DNA from: Beroe ovata
Lineage: Eukaryota; Ctenophora; Nuda; Beroida; Beroidae
Length of the DNA stretch: 26,351 nucleotides
Assembly (NCBI GenBank): GCA_946803715.1
Contig: CAMPET010000121.1
Location: forward strand, 171,866-198,216
Direction of reading: 5' to 3'
In this document: positions 18,294 through 26,351 of the stretch, one piece after another
Layout of the letters: each line of letters begins with the position of its first letter
Position numbering within the stretch: position 1 is the first letter of the stretch
The notes under the pieces: generated by a model
Told to the model about the DNA's origin: nothing
Seen by the model: only the letters and a program-made list of their open reading frames with translations
Database searches by the model: none
Program-made: the position numbers and the translations under genes

Positions 18294-19569
18294 CACACCC
18301 CCTCCCTGCCCCCCTCCCCCCATTGAACACACGTCACCACACCTCATTATACATTCTGCCTCATCTTCAGTTAGTGACGTGCACTGAGCTATAGTGACGT
18401 ACACTGAGGGTAACGTGTATCCTATGTATCGTGTGTCCCTCTAACGAGGTGCGTAATTACAAACCTAATTAGCGTGTAAACCTAATTAATTAGATAATCT
18501 TTCACGCTAGCGGGTTGACAAATGGACCATGTCAATTTCATTGACTGTTCTTGACAGTCTCATTACTTTGTATCTCTCATCAATTTTTTGTTGTGCCTTG
18601 GTTCTCTCCATTCTCTTGATAGCTTCCTGTTGTCACATCGCCCATTTAAACCCCTTTTACCTTAACTTTACAACGACTTTCGAGTTATCCGAAATTATCT
18701 CTGAAGATTAATTTCGGAGGTTCCTCCCTTAAAGTTTGTCTTAAGCTACTTCAAATATCCAGTGAGATATTATAGGTATCTGATGTCAGACAAATTCATT
18801 GATAAGATAACGAAACACACGCCATGCTCAGATAAGGCATCACCGATAACGATTCCTATTGCAATCATTTTGCATCAGCCTATAATTATATTGTTTGTGA
18901 TAATCCTGCATCCACAAATTGAAACATAGTTTTCGAAATTATGAATCCACGCAGCAAGTTTAAAGTTCATTTTAGCCCCCTTATCGCATGTTGTGTTATC
19001 GTGTAACCTAACTCACTTATTTTACCGGCATATTATAATGTGTATGACGCATATTTGCAGACAAATGCGTCATCAGAAACGCAAAATTGCTAGCGCAATG
19101 CTATAATCTTCCCGTGTGTGTCTTTATTCAATTCTGAAACTTTTCTTCGATCTGACTCCGTGTAAGACTTGACGCAATTTGTAGCAGTAATTATATTAAT
19201 CCGATGAATTTTCCTCTTCGTCACATATTTACTCCCTGAACTCTTATACTGGAATGAGTATTGTATGTCATGCTGTATACGAAATTCCTATGAGAATCGC
19301 GTTAATTAACTGACAATTTTTTGCTTTCCCATACGGTACTTTTGGATTTTTTGTAACCTGAAAATTTTAAATTTCAAACTATCATTTGTAGATCTGTCAT
19401 TTGTCTGTTCTTCTCCTGCTCTGCTCTGCGATGATGATTTTCCGCATTTTTTAACCCCAAACCGTGTGTATGTGATTTTGCAACCAGCTCCAATCTTCTT
19501 CCTTAGCAGCATCTTCAACGCGCGAAATCTGACATCTGTATGCAGTTTGCGAATTGTGCGTTCTATCTC

Positions 19570-19579
19570 GTGTGTGTGT

Positions 19580-19610
<31 letters not shown>

Positions 19611-19636
19611 NNNNGTGTGTGTGTGTGTGTGTGTGT
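19570..19636. repeat. GT microsatellite with 4-N gap
   Basis: (tg)n on both sides of nnnn at 19611-19614. Confidence 0.95.
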
Positions 19637-20598
19637 TTCTTGCTCGAGATAGATCGCAATTATCCCATTCATCACAGGTTTATGTGTTTGCCATTATCCG
19701 AGCATAATGCGTTAATAACCGTCGAACATATGATTTCTATTTCCCTCGGTCGCTTGGCCAAATATCGTCAACTCCTTAACTCTCCACTAAGATAAGACCT
19801 GTAGGAAGTTAGCTCTGGGTAAATTGATCTCTGGGTATCGAGTATTCTCACTATTTGTAGGATTAGCCCCACTCTCACTGGGACTGGGGGGTTGAAAATC
19901 GCGAGACAGAAGCAAGTAAAGCGCCCTGCAATTTCGCGGTAGTGTTACTTCCCGTGACTCACCCCTACCGGCGTGCTATCCGGACTGGCGTGACATAGCA
20001 GCAGCTGTTGCAGCAGTTCTTGATAGAATTACATTTTAATCTGGTTTAAAAACATGAAATCAAATTGAAGTCTGCGAGAAAACGTGTTTTTTCGTCATGA
20101 TTCTCGAAATTGCCTCTCGATCTATTCTGCAACGGCACTATCGTTGTCTACTCTGTCACCTAATCAAGGCAGCCACCACTGCAGTTTTCCAACCGCTATA
20201 ATTGTTAGGGGTGTTATCGCGAAAATTTGTCATGTTTTTGCCCAATAACTGAATCTAGAACTGTCACGACAGTCTAATTAAGGTGATCACTGATCAAGAC
20301 ATTGCTAATTAAGACCGTACCCAATTATCAAGACTGTGCCCAATTATCAACGCAATCCTTTTCTGCACGTGAACAAGCGCCCTCCTTCACGTTACGATTT
20401 GCAATGTTTTGATAACCCTGTTTTCTAGACAGCCAATCACAGATGGCTATTTCAGTGTACCAATGACTGAAGTTTCTATATTAAAGCTGTCATTGAACTC
20501 TGTTTGTTTGTATTGGTTGTGCCCACTTGACAGCGCTTGTGAAACCTGTACTGCCTTTCCTCGTATCTGTCACTGATTTCGTGTCGCTGTCACAGGTC

Positions 20599-21768
20599 AT
20601 GAGTGTCCTGATTTCTTCCTCTCCCCCTCTACCTTCACTCTTCTCCGGTCTATACCAGGTACACACACACGCACACACACACAAGTCACACACACACACA
20701 CGCACACGCACACACACNCACACACACAGAGCGCGCGCGTGACGGAACAACTCTCCGCAGGCAAACAAGGTTCAGACTGACACTGACAGACCTCCCTGTG
20801 TACCTCGGAAATTGAACAAATCAGCAGCTGCTGCACTGACGTTCCCAGATGTGCCATTCAGACCACAACTGTCCTTCATACGGAAGAAGAAGAGCGTTGT
20901 TTTTGCTGATAGTATGGGATTACCGCTCACACAGGTTTGTATGTGTGTGTAATGAGTGTCCGTCTGTATCTGTGAGTCTCTGCCTGTATCTGTGAGTCTC
21001 TGCCTGTATCTGTGAGTTTATATGTTTGTCTGTGTAAATTCACTTCTAATCAACTATTATCTCTCCACAGGTTAAGGTAGTGAAATCAGAAGATTCGTTC
21101 GAATCCCAGACAACACCAGCTCCTATTCGCACTTCTCCCAATGCCACGCCCACAACCGCGCCCAAAACGCAGCCAGGACTCCGACTTAACTTCTCACAGG
21201 TACCTGCACTAATCCCATTCCACAGCGGGTGTTCACACCCATCCCACATTGACACCACTGTCTCATCACAACTATAACATCCTCCCTCTCCTTTCAGCCT
21301 GTGTCTCGAGAGAATTTCCTCGGTTCGATCCTGCACAATCATATTGGCATAGAGAACGTGATGGTTAGCCATTTCACCCTGTCTGGCACTATCCTAGTCC
21401 ACAATCTCTGTTTCCAGAAAGAGGTTCGTGTCCGCTACTCCAAGGATTACTGGGTGTCCCATACTGACGTCACAGCTCACTTCTCCTCCTGCGTGTCACG
21501 TGACATTGACAAGTTCACGTTCACACTCGTCCTGCCCGCGTCACTGCCCCCCGGGGCCCGCGTTGAGATGTGTGCTTACCTCACGGCGGGTGGGGAATAC
21601 TTCTGGGACAACAACTTCTCGCAAAACTATCAGATAGAGTGTGTGGAGCTGCTGGAAGGTGCGAGTGTGCCTCTTCCACTCACGCCTCCCTTAACGCCTC
21701 TTCCGCTCTCCTCTCATCAACCAGTGACCAATGCTGGCAATGCTAAATGTGAAAGTATCTACTACTGA
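20599..21768 (+). CDS. PP1 glycogen-targeting regulatory subunit (PPP1R3 family)
   Basis: Four phase-0 exons: 20599-20658, 20761-20934, 21071-21199, 21298-21768; 277 residues if the ATG at 20599 is the start. PPP1R3 proteins bring protein phosphatase 1 to glycogen particles, where it activates glycogen synthase. Residues ~64-68, KSVVF within RKKKSVVFADSMGLPLT, are the RVxF PP1-docking motif in its family context (vertebrate KKRVVFADSKGLSLT). Residues ~147-235 form a CBM21 carbohydrate-binding domain ending EYFWDNNFSQNYQI, matching the family's VFWDNNDGQNYRI. LNFSQP just before it equals the vertebrate LDFPQP segment. The first exon is the least certain: it is short and hydrophobic, and an acceptor (gtcacag) lies directly before GTCATG, so a further 5' exon is possible. 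Paralogue identity (3B/3C/3D-like) cannot be decided. Confidence 0.88.
20659..20760. repeat. CA microsatellite with lone N in PPP1R3 intron 1
   Basis: (ca)n interrupted by cg and gt units, with an N at 20718. It occupies most of the intron between donor CAG|gtacac and acceptor ctctccgcag. Confidence 0.9.
20948..21018. repeat. ~20-bp tandem repeat in PPP1R3 intron 2
   Basis: Three units of tctgtgagtctctgcctgta, the last degenerate. Confidence 0.85.
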
Positions 21769-22592
21769 CCAACTATGGCGGACACCCTTATCCACTTGTG
21801 AAAATCATTCTACAGCATCAATATTTTTAAGGACAAGAAAACGGCGATGTTTGCAATTACTACTTAGCTATATTCTTTAAATTTGTTTAATGACAAAATC
21901 AAAATTCAATTAAATCCAAAGTTTGAAGTTGGATCAAGCATGACTCAATCTTCGAATTTACCATGTTTTATGAATATTTCATTAGAAATTCCGACCCAAA
22001 CTGGGTTTCATAATTTGAGGAGTTGCTTTGAGTTGACTTTGACAGAAACTCAAGAACTAAAAGTTAAACGCAGTTTTTATTTTGGGAACCAAGCGTGTAT
22101 TTCTCTTTATTTCCCGCTTGTTATATAACTATTTTATTTCTATTGAGTATTTCAATTCTATTTCTAATGATCCTTTCATTTTCGATAATCTTTATGCTAA
22201 GAATTTGTCTTCAAGTAAAGCATGAGTAGTGATCACCTTGACCTAGCAGTAGCTTGGAGAAGTATGACTATGAGTATGGCCTGGCTATAATTGACTTAAT
22301 TGAATAATGTCATTGCATGAATTGTGTATTGGTGACTGACTGTTTAAGTTTTGCCCATACAGTATGCATTGCCTGCCGAGTCATTGGACATCAACAAGTA
22401 GCAATGCTACACTGTAGCATAACTCCCTACCAGGGTACTACCCTGAGTCAGAGTGGCTGCCGGCTAACAGTATTATTTATATGTTATAAATCCCTGGCGA
22501 TATCTAATAGCGACGGGGGGAGAAACGACGGCGCAGGAGGGAAAACTCTTGCATGTCTTGTCAGTTTCTACCTTTAGAAACTGTGTGCGGCT
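21769..22592. other. Intergenic region downstream of the PPP1R3-type gene
   Basis: AT-rich. A plus-strand frame at 21883-22128 has no ATG at its start and no similarity I recognise, so I do not call it. The PPP1R3-type 3' UTR should lie at its beginning. Confidence 0.45.
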
Positions 22593-22891
22593 TTGCCGGA
22601 TGTTATCTGTCCACTGTTTCTTGCGCGCGGCGCGCGCGCCTTCACACTTCAATACTTTATGTTTCGGCCTTCGAATTCGATGAAGACTCGGCTCTTTTTA
22701 GTTTTATGTTAAAGTTTTGCAATTACGTGACATGGACAGCCCAGTGCGCCGCTAGCCACGCTGTCACGAGAATTTTATTCTGCGTGCGCGCAAAATGATT
22801 CTTCTATCTCAGCCCGCGTAAGACTTGACCTGGATGTTATCTGCCCACTGTTTGTTTCGAGAAACAGTGGACAGATAGCAATATCCGGCAA
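22593..22891. mobile_element. Diverged MITE cluster related to the 7297-7382 element
   Basis: Starts TTGCCGGATGTTATCTGTCC with a cgcgcgcgc core and ends with the inverted terminus (gaaacagtggacagat ... atccggcaa at 22861-22891). Inside, at about 22826, a second left-type end (ttgacctggatgttatctg) forms a short hairpin with the same right end. No matching target duplication is visible around 22593 or 22891, so this may be two overlapping or rearranged copies. Confidence 0.65.
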
Positions 22892-23136
22892 ACAAAATCT
22901 TTTTCGCGCTAAATTATTCTCGATGTAAAATCTGTTTTCAATGACTTTCATCAATCCATTTTGCCACGAGCACTAATTAATTATTTACATTAATTTTTTC
23001 TGCAATCAACAATTCTGAACTTATAGTTTGCAAAATATTGCTCTTCTTTCAGTGTTCAGTGATAATGCAATTGAACGCTCCTCAATTGTCAATTCAATCC
23101 TCTTCTTTTTGATCAGATCTGTCAATTGCTGTGGGC
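22892..23136. other. 3' flank of the GCPII-like gene
   Basis: AT-rich sequence just downstream of the minus-strand stop at 23137-23139; presumably its 3' UTR. No exon seen. Confidence 0.45.
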
Positions 23137-25662
23137 TCACTCAAATCCATCTGCTAACAGTGATCTCATGGCAGCTTCAAGTTTTGTAGACACCAAACTG
23201 ATCTGCATTTTTGTGGACTCATCATCTTGGTTTAGAATTTCATCTGATACACCTGGAAATGCTGAACCTGCATATGTGTTACTTGAACTTGGGGCAAAAA
23301 TGAGATGCCTGAAAGAAGGTCTTCCTGGCAGTCCTACTTCATAAATGAATTGCCGATCTATAAACATGAGTTTATCATTCAAATTCCTCAGATAAAGTGG
23401 GAGGGCTTCAGGATTCTCAGCTAAGGATAGTATCTCATTTTCAACTTCTTGAGCAGCATTGAGGAAGTTCTGTGACCACTCTATTAAGTCAGACATGCTC
23501 AAATTCCTATTTTGTATACTCTCATCATGGTCCTGGATCAATTCAGTGACTAAGCTTTGAACTTTTGATGCATATCTTGAGGGGGACATTTTTAAGATGG
23601 AATCATCAGTCAAAGAGTGAATTACTCTCATTGCAAACTGCCCAATCCTTTTGTGGTAGGTGAAGTCAGGATCTCCATATTTTGATAGCCATTCAAAAGT
23701 ATCATACTGTGTATGATAAACTGGATATGAGCCATAACTTGTTTTGTATGCAAAGTCAACACATGATACTCCAACTTCATTTAGAAATGCTGTGTAATCA
23801 CTTCCTGAGCCTATTAGGGAAATTGGAGGATTGCTTCCACTATAATCAATGTTGTTATACTGTTCCTCAGCACCAACCCAGAAGTCATACATGGTTTCAT
23901 AATCTGAATCGGGTGATTCTGTTTCTTTTGCACATTTGTATATCAAGTCAAACAAGTTTGGCGTTGATTTCATGTTCAGCAATTGTGGTTGACTCACTAC
24001 AGTATCCATGTTGATATATGCCACTGCTTGGTGTTTAAGTGCAGTCATGTAATCCTCAGTGAATTCATATGATCCCATTATACCTGGTTCTTCTGCATCC
24101 CAACTTGCAAACATCAACGACCTCCTCGGTCTCCATCCATCTTTCAACTGTGTACTGAGAGCTCTAGTGATCTCCATTACCGTTGATAAACCACTCACTG
24201 GATCAGCTGCCCCATTGATCCATGCATCCCGGTGAAAACCAACTATCACCCATCTATCAGGCTCCTCTTTGCCGTTAATGACACCAATCACATTCTGACA
24301 CACAGTTAATGTTTCCTTGTTCTCAACTTTCAGTTCTATATCCTCTGCAGACGGGCCAATCTTATAATCGCCCCAGTTTTCAGGTGTTTCAAATGATTGA
24401 TCTGTAGTCTTTATCAAGTCGTGTAATGGCACAACTTCACTGTATGGTATGGGAATCACTGGGATTTTAGGTGATATTTCTTCAAGCTCTGACTGACTTG
24501 CGTGGTATCCCCCCTCTGAAATTTAATTCGGGGAAGTCAATCAGGGAAATTTTCTTGGGGGGGGGGNCCCCCCCCCCCCATATCTTTTATCTTACTACCT
24601 ACCTACAACACGTCTTAAATGCTCGCATAATTACCAATAGAAGGATAAAGATGGGTTGAGAGGTCCCCCTTTATCGTTTTAACATTCCCCCGCTGTACCC
24701 CAGAATCCGGGAGCCATGGCCCATCGGGAAACGTGGCTCCAACTCCTGCTCCACTATCCGATGGATCTGTGTACAGAATCATTCCAACCATTCCCTTGTC
24801 ATAGGCATTGTCTGCCTGAGTGGATAGTAAGAAGAATGGAGATATTTGTGAAATGAAATAGGGATCGAGATCAAATCAGTGATTGTTTATCCCTCAATTT
24901 CAGCACAATATGCACACCTTGCTGCCCCTGAAGATCTTGCCATATCTACAAAGCGCTATCTTGCCCCCCAGATCAACCCCAAGACTCTCCAATTGTGCAA
25001 AGTCCTCAACCGTACCGTAATTAACGTACACTGCCTTCCCAGTTACCAAGTCATTCTTAGAAAATGCATTGAAAGGTGGATCGGGCTTGCCACTTTCCAC
25101 TGTTGGCCTGTACTTTATTTCACCACTGTACTTGATGTAGCTGAGTGAAATTGTTATGAATATCATTAACAATTCCATAAGAAATTCGTCATATTGGTCA
25201 CAAGTTTCTGTAATATACATACCTATCATTCGTGGGAAAAGACAGGAGAACTTCATAATTGTTATCAAAAACATCATCGAATCCGTAGTCAGTCCATCGT
25301 AGCTTTATCTCATGAGCGAGTTCCACATTCTCCCTACTTCCCGCTGGGTGTGGATTCCTAGAGAAAAACTTCACATTCCCCGCTATGTTGTCATTGCTTA
25401 TCAGTCTTGCTAACACTGCCCCGTTATCTTCTTCAGATGGGCCTGAACCTGAAATGAAATGAGTCAGCAACGTCCGATGCTAACATTGCATGCATTGGAT
25501 ACAGTGTAACATAGTAGTACACGTGTCTGTAGGAGAGTGCTGATTAATCAACTTACTAAGTGACACTGCTAAGACCACCACAAGTGTCACTACTACAGCA
25601 ACTCCAGCTCCGAGCAGGAGGAGCCTCTTAGTATTCAGAAAATATCGCACCGACTCAAGCAT
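23137..25662 (-). CDS. Glutamate carboxypeptidase II-like M28B metallopeptidase
   Basis: Five minus-strand exons: 25557-25662, 25223-25448, 24918-25140, 24635-24815, 23137-24515; 704 residues, complete (human GCPII/FOLH1 750). All junctions are GT-AG and in phase. Type II membrane protein: short cytoplasmic tail, then a transmembrane anchor at residues ~14-35 (LLLLGAGVAVVVTLVVVLAV); the rest should be extracellular. Family landmarks: RNPHPAGSREN, YVNYGTVEDF, RYGKIFRGSK, PDGPWLPDSGVQRGN. Co-catalytic zinc site intact: H340 (FHRDAW), D350 (GAADP), E387 and E388 (SWDAEEPG), D416 (INMDT), H513 (VYHTQYD). The C-terminal helical dimerisation domain is present (LNDKLMFIDRQFI). Human-type substrate-selectivity residues are altered, so the substrate is unknown. 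Exons 4 and 5 are separated by an intron with a G/C homopolymer and a lone N at 24567. Confidence 0.92.
24551..24581. other. Homopolymer junction with lone N
   Basis: A G run meets a C run across N 24567 within intron 4 of the peptidase gene. Probably a sequencing or contig-join artefact rather than real sequence. Confidence 0.7.
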
Positions 25663-26089
25663 GTTGCAATGTGAGCAGACAACGAAATATATATATGTAA
25701 ACCAATACGTTGCAACAATTCAAAAGTGTCGCAGAAAGTAGGGAGTTTTAAGCTTAATGAGTTCAGTGATTCGATCCTAGTCTGTGTGCCCGATCATTGA
25801 ATTAGTGGCACTCATTTCCAATTATCACTGCATTCTCTTTTATCAGAAGTGCAAATTTAATCTTCTTTTCCACACAGTACTGTCCATCAGAGTAATTAAC
25901 CCTTTGCAAAGTTCATTACCTATTTGGGAGAGGGTATCAAACTTGATGAAATTGGTCTGAATCAGGTCACGTGTTACTCATTAGGGAAAACAATTTATGG
26001 TCATCTCTCCCCACTGATTTAATTCCTCACTAAGAATCCGTGTCTAGGTGAAGAAATAGCACCCCTCCCCCTATCAACAACATGACAGT
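25663..26089. promoter_or_regulatory. Bidirectional intergenic region between head-to-head genes
   Basis: 427 bases separate the peptidase ATG (minus, 25662) from the ATG of the plus-strand gene at 26090. Promoters and 5' UTRs of both should lie here. A short atatatatat run at 25687-25696 is the only TATA-like sequence I note. The function is inferred from gene arrangement only. Confidence 0.4.
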
Positions 26090-26265
26090 ATGAGTATGAC
26101 AGACAGTAATGAGGAGGGATGTGTCATCATGATAGACAGTCACGCTGAGAATGACAGCAAGAGAGAGAATGACAGGGATGACAGCAAGGAGCCACCACCA
26201 CAGCCACTCCCACGCCGTCCCTCCATTCCGCTCTGCATTCCGGATAACATTCTCGATAAACTGAG
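26090..26265 (+). CDS. First coding exon of an unidentified gene, 3' truncated by window end
   Basis: Starts MSMTDSNEEGCVIMIDSHAE, then an acidic and polar stretch, a proline-rich segment (EPPPQPLPRRPSIPLCIPDN) and ILDKLR, and ends at donor CTGAG|gttaac in phase 2. The following intron begins with a CA microsatellite (26269-26306). Low-complexity N-terminal regions like this do not identify a family. A four-codon upstream ORF (ATG ACA GTA TGA, 26082-26093) overlaps the main start. Confidence 0.5.
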
Positions 26266-26267
26266 GT

Positions 26268-26268
<1 letters not shown>

Positions 26269-26306
<38 letters not shown>
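26269..26306. repeat. CA microsatellite
   Basis: (ac)n directly after the donor of the exon at 26090-26265. Confidence 0.95.
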
Positions 26307-26309
<3 letters not shown>

Positions 26310-26351
26310 ACAAACACAACCAGGACAAAGAAGGAAGCAAAATAAAGAGAT

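Larger units (their letters stand above)
17502..20598. other. Mostly non-coding 3.1-kb region
   Basis: No multi-exon gene recognised. A plus-strand frame at 17635-17847 ends with an alanine-rich helical stretch (TQCQSIKTQLAEIAADMSRT) and could be a terminal exon, but no homology or splice partner is evident. The region includes a MITE fragment at 18255-18293, a lone N at 18254, and a GT microsatellite with four Ns at 19570-19636. The rest is AT-rich and featureless to me. Confidence 0.45.

Noticed and set aside
19306-19659. Minus-strand basic frame next to the GT microsatellite
   Set aside because: Two overlapping frames are both open and neither resembles a known protein; the upstream part is translated microsatellite.
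21883-22128. Plus-strand frame of 81 codons
   Set aside because: No ATG start, AT-rich, no similarity recognised, lies in the likely 3' flank of the PPP1R3-type gene.
23682-24014. Plus-strand frame of 110 codons
   Set aside because: Antisense to the large catalytic exon of the peptidase gene.

Overview
The window is nuclear DNA of an animal. It carries metazoan orthologues (RBM45, MAEA, SDHAF4, a PP1 glycogen-targeting subunit, a glutamate carboxypeptidase II-like peptidase) with short GT-AG introns, tight gene spacing, many short hairpin transposons and CA/GT microsatellites. Compact genes, an ATRX-type ADD protein and apparently very high heterozygosity (duplicated contig ends meeting at single-N gaps) fit an early-branching animal such as a demosponge. 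That placement is inference; I cannot confirm the species.

Layout. 1-3218, minus: RBM45, 3' end cut off by the window edge, with one RRM3 exon present twice. 3789-4934, minus: an intronless ADD-domain protein with no helicase. 5247-5537, minus: SDHAF4. 5538-8317: a transposon-rich gap with nested hairpin elements. 8318-9466, plus: an intronless Rossmann methyltransferase-like protein of unknown function. 9998-12561, plus: complete MAEA in 8 exons, its coding tail triplicated into the 3' UTR. 13630-15019, minus: at least five exons of a gene with a PGYTGYCP motif like ciliary CIMIP2/FAM166 proteins, spanning a 163-N gap. 15590-17501: a ~0.95 kb segment present twice around a single N, probably unmerged alleles. 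17502-20598: mostly non-coding. 20599-21768, plus: a PPP1R3-type subunit in four exons. 21769-23136: non-coding with MITE remnants. 23137-25662, minus: a complete five-exon GCPII-like peptidase. 26090-26265, plus: the first coding exon of an unknown gene, head-to-head with the peptidase.

The genes are unrelated in function (RNA binding, chromatin reading, complex II assembly, CTLH ubiquitin ligase, glycogen metabolism, peptidase) and form no operon-like system. I found no clearly new system. The observations most worth checking are the duplicated RRM3 exon set in splice-site-like minisatellites, the free-standing ADD protein, the nested MITEs with readable target-site duplications, and the triplicated MAEA tail. 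Exon joins were worked out by hand from splice consensus, reading phase and remembered human homologues, not from transcripts.
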